From positions 1,054,001-1,118,000 of the forward strand of contig NZ_CP117781.1 of the NCBI RefSeq assembly GCF_028657905.1: a DNA stretch of 64,000 nt. The letters are read 5' to 3'. Below are positions 27,338-35,983 of the stretch, one piece after another (position 1 is the stretch's first letter; every line of letters starts with the position of its first letter). The notes below the pieces were generated by a model that made no database searches, had not been told where the DNA came from, and saw nothing but the letters and a program-made list of their open reading frames with translations. The position numbers and the translations under genes are program-made. The stretch is from Burkholderia sp. FERM BP-3421 (GTDB lineage Bacteria; Pseudomonadota; Gammaproteobacteria; Burkholderiales; Burkholderiaceae).

Positions 27338-28246
27338 ATGCTTGAACGCATCCATCTCGTCATCATTCGCGAAGTCGCGCGCCAGGGTTCGCTGACCGCG
27401 GCCGCGAACGCGCTGCACCTGACCCAGTCGGCGCTCAGTCATACGGTGAAGAAGCTCGAGCAGCAGCTGGGCGTGCTGGTCTGGGATCGCGACGGCCGCA
27501 GCCTGCGGCCGACCCAGGCGGGGCAGTACCTGCTGTCGCTCGCCGAGCGGCTGCTGCCGCAGTTCGAGCACGCGGAGGCGCGCATGAAGCAGTACGCGGA
27601 CGGCGAGCGCGGCACGCTGAGGATCGGCATGGAGTGCCATCCGTGCTACCAGTGGCTGCTCAAGGTCGTGTCGCCGTACCTGGCGCGCTGGCCGGATGTC
27701 GACGTCGATGTGAAGCAGCGCTTCCAGTTCGGCGGGATCGGCGCGCTGTTCGGCTACGACATCGACGTGCTCGTCACGCCCGATCCGCTCGCTCGGCCGG
27801 GGCTGCGTTTCGAGCCGGTGTTCGACTACGAGCAGGTGCTGGTCGTGGCGGAGCGGCATCCGCTCGCGGAGGTGCGCTACGTGAAGCCCGAGCAGCTGGT
27901 CGACGAGATTCTGATCACCTATCCGGTCGACACGGACCGGCTCGACATCTACAACTATTTCCTGCGTCCGGCGGGCGTCGTGCCGCGCCGGCACAAGACC
28001 ATCGAGACCACCGACATCATGTTGCAGATGGTCGAGAGCGGCCGGGGCGTGGCCGCGCTGCCGCGCTGGCTCGCCGAGGAATATGCGGACCGGATGGCGG
28101 TGGTGCCGGTGAAGCTCGGCAAGGCGGGCATCGCGAAGCAGATTTTCCTCGGCACGCGCGATGCGGACGAGGCGGTGGATTACCTGCGGTCGTTCGTCGA
28201 GTTCGCGAAGGCGTCGAACTGGCGGGCGCCGCGCGTGCGGCGCTGA
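27338..28246 (+). CDS. metR: LysR-type regulator MetR
   Basis: 302 residues starting LERIHLVIIREVARQGSLTA. The N-terminal winged HTH (AANALHLTQSALSHTVKKLE) is followed by a two-lobe effector domain (LRIGMECHPCYQWLLKVVSP, with the MetR-typical cysteine and ECHPC pattern). It activates metE and related genes with homocysteine as co-inducer. The start at 27338 is preferred to the in-frame codon at 27278 because LERIHL is the family N-terminus. Divergent from metE. Confidence 0.95.
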   Translation: MLERIHLVIIREVARQGSLTAAANALHLTQSALSHTVKKLEQQLGVLVWDRDGRSLRPTQAGQYLLSLAERLLPQFEHAEARMKQYADGERGTLRIGMECHPCYQWLLKVVSPYLARWPDVDVDVKQRFQFGGIGALFGYDIDVLVTPDPLARPGLRFEPVFDYEQVLVVAERHPLAEVRYVKPEQLVDEILITYPVDTDRLDIYNYFLRPAGVVPRRHKTIETTDIMLQMVESGRGVAALPRWLAEEYADRMAVVPVKLGKAGIAKQIFLGTRDADEAVDYLRSFVEFAKASNWRAPRVRR

Positions 28247-28605
28247 GGGCGCGCGCCGGGCGCGCGGCGTGTCGAGCGCGCCGCCCGGGTCAGCGCGCGG
28301 CGTTCGACGTCGTGACGGCGCGCGCGTCATGTCAACCGGGCGCGCGAAGGGGCGCTGGAGCCTGGATTCGCGCCGCGGGCCGCGAACAGCCCGCCGCTGC
28401 AGGCGGCGTATGCGCCGCAAACGGATGCCGATGCGGCGCATGCGCCCGTCGTCGCGGATGATCCTGTCCGCGCCGATTCCACGCCCTCCGCCTTGCCATT
28501 GACATCGATCGGCCTTGCTTCTACCTTTCGCTGGCGCGGTCCGGGGGGATTCATCCGCCGCGCGTCCACGCTTCACCATAAATCCACGACCTGAGAGACC
28601 ATTCC
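28247..28605. other. Intergenic gap after metR
   Basis: About 359 bases without a supported gene; very GC-rich near metR (palindromic GC runs at about 28255-28310 that could fold) and less so near 28570. CTGAGAGACCATTCC precedes the next ATG. Confidence 0.4.
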
Positions 28606-30054
28606 ATGCGATCCCTGGCTTGTTCGCTGGCCTTGCTGCTGTGCATGTCCGCAGCGCACGCCGGCGCGACCCGCGAACTCCGCGACTACCTGATCCAGGA
28701 CGTCTGCGTTGACGCCGACGACAACCCGATCGCAGGCGATCCCGCCAGTTGTCCCAGCCATCGCGACATGCGCGTGGGCGAGCGCTCGCCCTACCTGCTG
28801 ACCGATTTCGATCACAACAGTGGCGCGGCCTACCAGTCGACCAACAGCATCCCGGTGCTGGGCGCGGACGGCACGACCAAGGTGCTGGTGATGAAGAACC
28901 TGCAGGGCGGCTTCGATTCGCGCTTCCGGTTCTCGTTTTCCGAGGTGCGCGACGGCTACGACCTGATCGATCTCGACAATTCGAGCTATGCGTCGTTCAT
29001 CCGCACGTCGGACCCGGGCTGTCGCGACCAGATCTGGTCGCGCACGGGCGGCGCGGGCAGCATCGCCGAACGGGCGGGCGGCTGGATCCTGTTCCCGTTC
29101 CAGGGGCCGCCGTCGGGCTGGCCGCCGTCCTCGTCGATCTACCATCCGACGTACCACATCCAGGTCACGCAGCCCGCGCCCGCCGGATGCGGCGACGGCA
29201 ACAGCACGGGCGTCACCTACTGGAACGGTCCGGGCGCCTACCAGTTCGAGTCGGGCAAGGTGATGACGGCGATCCGGTCGGACCATTTCGCGGCGACCAC
29301 CCTGTCGCAGCGGAACAATGCGCTGGAGCGCTATTTCTTCACGAAGGAATACGGGATGACGCGCTGGGAAGCGTGGATTCCACGCAGCCGCTGCTACGCG
29401 GAGCGCGGCGCGCAGGATCCGTCCTGCCACCCGGAAACCGACAACGAACCGCTGCGCGCGCGCTGCAAGGTGCTCAACGTGTCGGGCACGGGGCATGCCG
29501 GCCTCGATCGATGGGGCGACCAGGACTGGGTTCGGGTCGATTGTCGCGACGCGAGCCGCTACGTGGCGCTCGATACGCCGCAGTACCTGCTCGACGACCA
29601 GATCGCGCGGCGTCAGGTGGTCGACCTCGACGCGCGCGGTTCGACGAACCCGCCGCTCGGCGCGTGGCATGCGAATTCGCCGGCGTACGGCCACGTGACC
29701 GGGCGCGCGAACGGGACCGGCTGGGAGATTCCGGCTACCGGGCAGTACTCGAATCTCAGCTATGGGCCTTATGTCCAGCAACTGCCGGCGGGGCGGTTGA
29801 ATGCGACGTTCCTGCTCAAGGTCGACGTGACCGCCGCGCACAACGACGACATCGCGGATCTCGACGTGTATCGCTGGTCGACGAATACGGTGTTCGCGAA
29901 ACGCAAGCTGATGCGCGCGGATTTCAACGATGCGAACACGGTGCAGGCGTTCATCGTGCCGTTCGATTACGACGGGCAGGGGGCGCTGGAATTCCGTGTG
30001 CACGTGTATGGACATTCCTATGTCTATCACGCGGGGTCGCTGGTCGGGTATTGA
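28606..30054 (+). CDS. Secreted protein of unknown function, 482 aa
   Basis: Signal peptide RSLACSLALLLCMSAAHAGA (cleavage after AHA near residue 21). Mature protein with seven or more cysteines, several in the pattern DPGCRDQIW, SRCYAERGAQDPSCHPE and RARCKVLN, suggesting disulfides and an extracytoplasmic location. The last 130 residues (TGWEIPATGQYSNLSYGPYV, LLKVDVTAAHNDDIADLDVY, LEFRVHVYGHSYVYH) look like a beta-sandwich binding module. No catalytic family recognised. It stands alone between metR and a 579-base gap. Confidence 0.75.
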   Translation: MRSLACSLALLLCMSAAHAGATRELRDYLIQDVCVDADDNPIAGDPASCPSHRDMRVGERSPYLLTDFDHNSGAAYQSTNSIPVLGADGTTKVLVMKNLQGGFDSRFRFSFSEVRDGYDLIDLDNSSYASFIRTSDPGCRDQIWSRTGGAGSIAERAGGWILFPFQGPPSGWPPSSSIYHPTYHIQVTQPAPAGCGDGNSTGVTYWNGPGAYQFESGKVMTAIRSDHFAATTLSQRNNALERYFFTKEYGMTRWEAWIPRSRCYAERGAQDPSCHPETDNEPLRARCKVLNVSGTGHAGLDRWGDQDWVRVDCRDASRYVALDTPQYLLDDQIARRQVVDLDARGSTNPPLGAWHANSPAYGHVTGRANGTGWEIPATGQYSNLSYGPYVQQLPAGRLNATFLLKVDVTAAHNDDIADLDVYRWSTNTVFAKRKLMRADFNDANTVQAFIVPFDYDGQGALEFRVHVYGHSYVYHAGSLVGY

Positions 30055-30633
30055 GCGGAAGGCGGGCGGGCTTGGCGCCGGCGTCGCGCCGCGCGTCCGG
30101 CAGGCGGTGCGGCGTGGATGCGATACGTCGGGCTCGCGTAGCGGTGGGCCGGGGGCGGCGCGATGCTGGGCATGGGGCTGCTCTGTTGGTGTCCGCTTCG
30201 TGCCGGCCGCGCGAGGTGGGGAGGGCTCGCCGGGCGTTGCGTCGTCGCGTATTGGCGAACCTGGTCCGGCGCGATGCCGGGCAAGGGCGGTCGCCCGGCG
30301 CGGATGGCTCGCCGTGATTGCGCCGTGTTCGCGTATCGTCGGACCCGGTTCGGCGCGGTGCCGGGAACGCGGCGGCCCGGCCTGCGCCCGCTTCGCGCCG
30401 GCCTTGTGCGACGCGGATTGCGCGGCGCTTGCCGCCCGCTTGACGGCGCGGGTTCCCGCGCGCGCCACCGCATCCGGCGGTGGCGGGAGCCGTCGTCGCG
30501 ACGCGCCGCGCAACCCGCCGGATCCTCGTCGCTCGCACGCCGAAACCCCCCCGCCCGACGCGCCGTTACCCGGAATCTCGGCCGAGCGCCCGCCGGAGTG
30601 TAAACTGCTGCCTTTTTTATCGACGCACGCAGC
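30055..30633. other. Gap with degenerate internal repeats
   Basis: 579 bases without a convincing gene. Three related segments start near 30136, 30247 and 30331 (pattern GCGTAT..., then GGTCCGGCGCGATGCCGGG with variations), spaced 111 and 84 bases. On the minus strand they translate as repeated P-G-x-A-P...R-Y-A, but frame and spacing are irregular, so I do not call a protein. The promoter for the operon at 30634 should be near its end (AT-rich TAAACTGCTGCCTTTTTTATCG, within 30600-30622). Confidence 0.45.
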
Positions 30634-31389
30634 ATGTTGCAACCACCACGGCGCGGCGCGCCGGGCGGTCCGGCACTGATTCGTCTGCTGGCTCGTCTGG
30701 CGGATCTGGAAGTGTCCGCACCCGGACAGTCGCTGTCCGACCAGTTGAGCCGCTGGCTGAGCTGGACCGACGCCATCACGCTGTCCTCCGCCCTGAACCT
30801 GGGTACGCCCACGGGATCCGGCCCGGCCCCCGCCCACGACGAGGCGGGCCGGGAGTGCGCGCGCGTGCGCGCCGCGCTCGCGAAGTCGATCGACGGCGTC
30901 GCCGCGTTCGGCGCCGGGCGCGGCGGCGGCGCGCCGCCCGCGCCGCCCGTCGCGCCGAAGGACGCTGCGCTCGATTTCGCGGTGCTGCGCCAGGACTACC
31001 AGTTCATCCAGCAATCGATGCAGACCGAAATCGGCCTGCTGCGCGCGCGGCTGCGCCGCGCGATGACGGCCTCGACGCCCGAACTCGCCCGCCTCGCGGT
31101 GCTGGACGCCACCTTCGAGCAGGCGCTCGACGCGCGCGAGCGCAGCCTGCTGGGCGCGGTGCCGACGCTGCTCGGCGCGCGTTTCGAGCAGTTGCGCCGT
31201 GCGGATGCGCGGGCGGGCGAGCCCGCGCCGGACGCCTCGACCTCGGGCGCCTGGCTCGGTCTGTTCCGTCAGGACATGCGCGGCCTGCTGCTCGCCGAAC
31301 TCGATATTCGTTTTCAACCGGTCGAGGGGCTGCTCGCGGCGCTTCGCACCAGCCAACCACCGGGACGCCATGTCCAGATCTCACCTTAA
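30634..31389 (+). CDS. DUF3348 family protein, first gene of motor-like operon
   Basis: 251 residues, no signal peptide or membrane helix. A helical N-terminal part (LARLADLEVSAPGQSLSDQL, LSRWLSWTDAIT) is followed by a Gly/Ala/Pro-rich linker (about 105-120) and a conserved helical half (DFAVLRQDYQFIQQSMQTEI, GLLRARLRRAM, FRQDMRGLLLAELDIRFQPV). I recognise it as DUF3348, known in Burkholderiales without an assigned function. It overlaps the DUF802 gene by 20 bases, so the two are co-translated. Probably a cytoplasmic partner of the membrane complex encoded downstream. Confidence 0.78.
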   Translation: MLQPPRRGAPGGPALIRLLARLADLEVSAPGQSLSDQLSRWLSWTDAITLSSALNLGTPTGSGPAPAHDEAGRECARVRAALAKSIDGVAAFGAGRGGGAPPAPPVAPKDAALDFAVLRQDYQFIQQSMQTEIGLLRARLRRAMTASTPELARLAVLDATFEQALDARERSLLGAVPTLLGARFEQLRRADARAGEPAPDASTSGAWLGLFRQDMRGLLLAELDIRFQPVEGLLAALRTSQPPGRHVQISP

Positions 31390-34300
31390 TCCCGTTGTTT
31401 TCCTGGCCGGGCTGGCCGCTGTCTGCTGGGTCGGCGCGGGGTATCTCGCCGCCAATCCGCTCGCGCTCGCATTCACGCTGCTGGTCGGCGCGTGCTATGT
31501 CGCGGGGGCGCTCGAACTGCGGCGCTATCAACAGACGACGGTCGCGCTCGCGGCCGCCGTCGATGGTCTCACCGAGCCGCCGCCGAGCCTCGCGCCGTGG
31601 CTCGACCAGCTGCCGGCGGGGCTGCGCGGCGTGGTGCGCCTGCGCATCGACGGCGAGCGCGCCGCGCTGCCCGGGCCGGCGCTCACGCCGTACCTGGTCG
31701 GCCTGCTGGTGCTGCTCGGCATGCTGGGCACGCTGCTCGGGATGGTCGCGACGCTCAAGGGCACGGGCGCCGCGCTGGAAAGCGCGGCCGATCTGCAGGC
31801 GATCCGTGCGTCGCTGGCGAGCCCGGTCAAGGGCCTGGGGTTCGCGTTCGGCACGTCGATCGCGGGTGTCGCAACTTCGGCGATGCTCGGCCTGCTGTCC
31901 GCGCTGTGCCGCCGCGAGCGTGCGCAGGTGGGGCAGCGGCTCGATGCGGCGCTCGCAACGACGTTGAGAATTCATTCGCACGCGCATCAGCGCGACGAAA
32001 CCGCGCGCCTGCTGCAACGTCAGGCGGAGGCGCTGCCGTTGCTGGCCGAGCGGATGCAGGCGATGGTGACGGCGCTCGAACAGCACGGCCGCGCCGACGC
32101 CGAGCGTCAGCTCGCGAATCAGCAGGCATTCCTCGGCCGCACGGAGACGGCGTATGCGCAGCTGGCCGCGTCGGTCGGCCAGTCGCTGCGCGACAGCGCG
32201 ACCGACAGCGCCCACGCCGTGGGCGGCGCGCTGCAACCGCTGATGGAAGCGACGCTGGCGGGCCTGGCGCGCGAGACGGGGGCGTTGCACGACAGCGTGT
32301 CGCGCGCGGTGGAGCGGCAGCTGGAGCAGGTATCGAACGGCTTCACGGCGACGGCCGCGCAGGTGTCCGGGATCTGGACCGACGCGCTCGCGCGGCAGCA
32401 GCGCGAGCAGGAAGCGCTGGTGCGCGAGCTGCGCGATGAACTCGCGAAGGCGAACGCCGGCGTCGCGCAGCGCTCGGCGGCCTTGCTCGACGGCATGAGC
32501 GCGCGTGCGGACGAAGCGGGCGAACGCACCGCGGCCGCGTGGCGCGACGCGCTCACGGGGCAGGCGGAGGCGAATGCGCAATTGGCGGAGCGCAATCAGC
32601 AGGCGCTCGAACGCGCGGCGACAGGCTTCGAGACGCGCGCGGCGGTATTGCTGGCGGGGCTGGGCGAGGCGCTGGACCGTCAGGCGCAGGTCAACGAACA
32701 GTTGGCGACGCATAACCGTCAGGCGCTCGATACGGCGTCGAGCGGCTTCGAACGACAGGCGGCGACCTTGCTGAGCGGGCTGAGCGGGGCGCACGCGGGA
32801 TTGCAGGCCGAGCTGGCGGCGCGCGACGAGGCGCGGCTCGCGGCGTGGCGCGACGCGCTCGGCGCGGTGGCGGCGACGCTCGAGGCGAACTGGACGCGTG
32901 CGGGCGAGCAGGCGGAGTCCCGCCAGCACGTCATTTGCGAAACCTTGGCGCGGACGGCGGGCGAGCTGTCCGAGCAGGCCCGGGCGCAGGCGCGCGACAC
33001 GCTGGCGGAGTTGGCCGGTCTCGCGCGCGAGACGTCGGCGGCGCCGCGCGCGGCGGCCGATATGGTCGCGCAGCTGGCGCGCACGGCCGAGACGGTCGAG
33101 CAGCGCTCGACTGCGTTGCTCGACGGCGTCGCGACGCACCTCGATACGGCTGCGGCGAATGTCGCGGGCGCGTGGCGCGAGGCGCTCGATCGCCAGGCCG
33201 AGGTCAACGCGCAGTTGGCGACGCATAACACGCAGGCGCTGGAGGCGGCGTCGAACGGTTTCGAGCAGCAGGCATCGGCGCTGCTGGGCGGGTTGGGCGA
33301 GGCGCTCGATCGTCAGGCGCAGGTCAACGAACAATTGGCGACGCACAACCAGCAGGCACTGGAAACGGCGTCGAGCGGCTTCGAACGACAGGCGGCGGCA
33401 TTGCTGAGCGGCCTGGGCGATACGCTGAGCCGGCAGACGCAGGCCAACGAGCAGTCGGCCGCGCACCACAAGCAGGCACTGGAGGCGGTGTCGAGCGGTT
33501 TCGAGCAGCAGGCATCAGCGCTGCTGGGCGGGTTGGGCGAGGCGCTCGATCGTCAGGCGCAGGTCAACGAACAGCTGGCGACGCACAACCAGCAGGCGCT
33601 GGAAACGGCGTCGAGCGGCTTCGAACGACAGGCGGCGGCATTGCTGGACGGCCTGGGCGATACGCTGAGCCGGCAGACGCAGGCCAACGAGCAGTCGGCC
33701 GCGCACCACAAGGAGGCGCTGGAGGCGGTGTCGAGCGGCTTCGAGCAGCAGGCATCAGCGCTCCTGGGCGGGTTGGGCGAGGCGCTCGATCGTCAGGCGC
33801 AGGTCAACGAACAACTGGCGACGCACAACCAGCAGGCGCTGGAAACGGCGTCGAGCGGCTTCGAACGACAGGCGGCGGCATTGCTGGACGGCCTGGGCAA
33901 CGCGCACGCGGCGGTGCGCGCCGAGCTGGTCGCGCGCGACGACGCGCGGCTCGCGGTCTGGCGCGAGTCGCTCGGCGCGGTGGCGGCGACGCTCGACGAA
34001 CAGTGGACGCGGACGGGCGAGGCCGCGGCGCATCGCCAGCAGGCGATCTGCGACGCGCTCGCGCGCGCCGCCGAGGCGATCTCCGCGCAGACGCACGCGC
34101 ATGCGCGCGACACGATCGCGGAACTGGGCCAGCTGGTGCAGGCCGCATCGGAAGCGCCGCGCGTGGCGGCCGAGGTGGTCGCGGAAATGCGCCAGAAGCT
34201 GTCCGACAGCATGGTGCGCGACACCGCGATGCTGGAGGAGCGCAGCCGCCTGCTCGCGACGCTCGAAACGCTGCTGGGCGCGGTGAATCATGCATCCACC

Positions 34301-34702
34301 GAACAGCGCGCGGCCATCGACGCGCTCGTCTCGACCTCGTCGGATCTGCTCGCGCGCGTCGGGTCGCGCTTCTCGGAGCAGGTCGACAACGGCGCGGGCC
34401 GCCTCGACGCGGTCGCCGCGCAGGTCACGGGCAGCGCCGCCGAGGTGGCGAGCCTGGGCGAGGCGTTCGGCGCGGCCGTGCAGGTGTTCGGCGAGGCCAA
34501 CGGCCAACTGGTGACGCATCTCGAACGCGTCGAAAGCGCGCTCGACCGTTCGCTGACGCGCAGCGACGAACAACTCGCCTACTACGTGGCGCAGGCGCGC
34601 GAGGTGATCGACCTGAGCATGCTGTCGCAGAAGCAGATCGTCGAGGAACTGCAGCGCGCCGCGGCCGGCCGGGCGGCGCTTTCGGGGGCTGACGCGGCAT
34701 GA
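31370..34702 (+). CDS. DUF802 protein: MotA/ExbB-like membrane domain with giant coiled-coil tail
   Basis: 1110 residues from ATG 31370. Four helices: about 8-25, 30-47, 106-127 (PYLVGLLVLLGMLGTLLGMV) and 156-178 (GLGFAFGTSIAGVATSAMLG, with T162 placed like the conserved Thr of ExbB/TolQ/MotA helix 4). TM3-TM4 and the short intervening amphipathic segment follow the MotA/TolQ/ExbB plan. Residues about 190-1100 form a predicted cytoplasmic coiled-coil built of repeats; a 40-residue unit (LDRQAQVNEQLATHN...) recurs, nearly identical at DNA level between 33181 and 33900. A proton-channel domain plus long tail resembles ZorA. Stop overlaps the OmpA-gene start (ATGA). Confidence 0.85.
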   Translation: MSRSHLNPVVFLAGLAAVCWVGAGYLAANPLALAFTLLVGACYVAGALELRRYQQTTVALAAAVDGLTEPPPSLAPWLDQLPAGLRGVVRLRIDGERAALPGPALTPYLVGLLVLLGMLGTLLGMVATLKGTGAALESAADLQAIRASLASPVKGLGFAFGTSIAGVATSAMLGLLSALCRRERAQVGQRLDAALATTLRIHSHAHQRDETARLLQRQAEALPLLAERMQAMVTALEQHGRADAERQLANQQAFLGRTETAYAQLAASVGQSLRDSATDSAHAVGGALQPLMEATLAGLARETGALHDSVSRAVERQLEQVSNGFTATAAQVSGIWTDALARQQREQEALVRELRDELAKANAGVAQRSAALLDGMSARADEAGERTAAAWRDALTGQAEANAQLAERNQQALERAATGFETRAAVLLAGLGEALDRQAQVNEQLATHNRQALDTASSGFERQAATLLSGLSGAHAGLQAELAARDEARLAAWRDALGAVAATLEANWTRAGEQAESRQHVICETLARTAGELSEQARAQARDTLAELAGLARETSAAPRAAADMVAQLARTAETVEQRSTALLDGVATHLDTAAANVAGAWREALDRQAEVNAQLATHNTQALEAASNGFEQQASALLGGLGEALDRQAQVNEQLATHNQQALETASSGFERQAAALLSGLGDTLSRQTQANEQSAAHHKQALEAVSSGFEQQASALLGGLGEALDRQAQVNEQLATHNQQALETASSGFERQAAALLDGLGDTLSRQTQANEQSAAHHKEALEAVSSGFEQQASALLGGLGEALDRQAQVNEQLATHNQQALETASSGFERQAAALLDGLGNAHAAVRAELVARDDARLAVWRESLGAVAATLDEQWTRTGEAAAHRQQAICDALARAAEAISAQTHAHARDTIAELGQLVQAASEAPRVAAEVVAEMRQKLSDSMVRDTAMLEERSRLLATLETLLGAVNHASTEQRAAIDALVSTSSDLLARVGSRFSEQVDNGAGRLDAVAAQVTGSAAEVASLGEAFGAAVQVFGEANGQLVTHLERVESALDRSLTRSDEQLAYYVAQAREVIDLSMLSQKQIVEELQRAAAGRAALSGADAA
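33181..33900 (+). repeat. Intragenic 120/240-bp tandem repeat in DUF802 gene
   Basis: Six 120-base units start at 33181, 33301, 33421, 33541, 33661 and 33781, alternating two subtypes so that the true period is 240 bases. The copies at 33301, 33541 and 33781 differ at only a few positions. Each unit encodes 40 residues and keeps the frame. More diverged units lie at about 32660-32790. Confidence 0.93.
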
Positions 34703-35349
34703 GCGACGAAATCGACGGCGGCGTGGACGCCACCGCGCCGATCTGGGCCGCGTTCGGCGACCTGATGTCGGTGCTGCTGGGCGTGTTCGTGCTGATCCTG
34801 GTCGGGGTGATCGGTGTGCAGCAGGCGCTGTCGTCTCAGCTCGACGCGGAAGTCCGGCAGCGGCAGCAGGAGGCGCAGCGTCGCCAGAGCCTCGAACAGG
34901 CGCTCGCGGGCCCGCTCGCGGCGGGGCGCGTGACCTTCGTCAACGGGCGGATCGGCATCAGCGGCAGCGTGTTGTTCGCGCTGAACTCGGATCAGCTGCA
35001 ACCCGCCGGCCGTGACTTGCTGAAGAGCCTCGCGGGTCCGCTCGCCGCCTATCTGAAGAATCGCGACGAGATCCTGATGGTGAGCGGCTTCGCCGACGAC
35101 CAGCAGGTGCGCGCGGGCAACCGCCTGTTCGCGGATAACTGGGAGCTGTCCGCGAAGCGTGCGCTGACGGTGACCCGCGCGTTCATCGACGAAGGCGTGC
35201 CGGCTGCGTCGGTGTTCGCGGCGGCATTCGGTTCGGAGCAGCCGGTCAGCTCGAACGCGGACGACTCGGGGCGGGCGCTGAACCGGCGCGTCGAGATCGC
35301 GCCGGTGCCGCGGCCCGCGCCGGCCGTGAGCGGAGCGCGGCATGAGTGA
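34699..35349 (+). CDS. MotB/ZorB-like OmpA-domain inner-membrane protein
   Basis: 216 residues. A single N-terminal helix, PIWAAFGDLMSVLLGVFVLI, carries D21 at its start exactly as the proton-binding Asp of MotB/ZorB (xD-x-M-x...F pattern). A charged helix (about 45-70) is followed by an OmpA/MotB peptidoglycan-binding domain: VLFALNSDQLQPAGRDLLKS, NWELSAKRALTVTRAFIDEG and a final GRALNRRVEI. Expected topology: short cytoplasmic N-terminus, OmpA domain in the periplasm anchored to murein, forming a stator with the DUF802 protein. ATGA overlap with the upstream gene; 8-base overlap with the DUF2894 gene. Confidence 0.88.
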   Translation: MSDEIDGGVDATAPIWAAFGDLMSVLLGVFVLILVGVIGVQQALSSQLDAEVRQRQQEAQRRQSLEQALAGPLAAGRVTFVNGRIGISGSVLFALNSDQLQPAGRDLLKSLAGPLAAYLKNRDEILMVSGFADDQQVRAGNRLFADNWELSAKRALTVTRAFIDEGVPAASVFAAAFGSEQPVSSNADDSGRALNRRVEIAPVPRPAPAVSGARHE

Positions 35350-35983
35350 CGCGTGCGCGCGCGCCCACGCGCTGCTCGACGACTGGCGCGCGAGCGGCGC
35401 GGATCGGCTGGACCCGGCGCGGTTCCGTGCGCTCGAGGCATTGCTGCGGCGCGCGCAGGTGCTTCAGGGTGAAGCGCGCAGCGTGCTGGACGCGACCTTG
35501 TCCGGCTGGCTCGACGCCTATGCGGCGCGGGTCGCGCGCGCGGGGGCGTCGCGCGCCGAGGCGCGGCCGGCCGCCGCCGGGGCGGTCATGCCGGGGCCGC
35601 TCGCGGCGCTGGTCGATTACGTCGCGGCGCAGCCGCGCGCGGAGGGCATCGGCTTGCCCGCGCGCGCGCCCGCGGGCGGCGCGCGCGCGTTTCCGGAGCC
35701 GGCGCTGCTCGATTATTTCCGCGAGACCTGGTCGCGCGTCAGCACCGAGCGGCAGTTGCGGACGGCGCTCGACCAGGTGCCGAAGAATGCCGGCCCGCTC
35801 AATTCGAGCAGCCTCGTGCATCGCGCGCTGACGCAGATGCACGCGTTGTCGCCGGCCTATTTGCGGCAATTCCTGTCGTATGTGGATGCGCTGTCGTGGC
35901 TCGAACAAGCCACGGGCGAGCGTGCGCCGGCCGCCGACGAGCCGGCGGCGAAGCGCGGCGGTCGAGGCGGACGCGCCAGGTAG
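35342..35983 (+). CDS. DUF2894 family protein, last gene of motor-like operon
   Basis: 213 residues, soluble, no signal. The N-terminal helix pair (LLDDWRASGADRLDPARFRA) is followed by a core with PGPLAALVDYVAAQPRA, the conserved FRETWSRVSTERQLRTALDQ, PKNAGPLNSSSLVHRALTQM and SYVDALSWLEQ. The tail is basic (KRGGRGGRAR). I recognise it as DUF2894, which co-occurs with DUF802/DUF3348. Presumably cytoplasmic and part of the same complex; the basic tail could bind nucleic acid or lipid headgroups. Its start overlaps the OmpA gene by 8 bases. Confidence 0.78.
   Translation: MSDACARAHALLDDWRASGADRLDPARFRALEALLRRAQVLQGEARSVLDATLSGWLDAYAARVARAGASRAEARPAAAGAVMPGPLAALVDYVAAQPRAEGIGLPARAPAGGARAFPEPALLDYFRETWSRVSTERQLRTALDQVPKNAGPLNSSSLVHRALTQMHALSPAYLRQFLSYVDALSWLEQATGERAPAADEPAAKRGGRGGRAR

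Noticed and set aside
30634..35983. Calling this a Zorya phage-defence system
   Set aside because: The stator-like pair fits, but no ZorC, ZorD or ZorE type gene is present and the partners are DUF3348/DUF2894. Only the architecture is shared.
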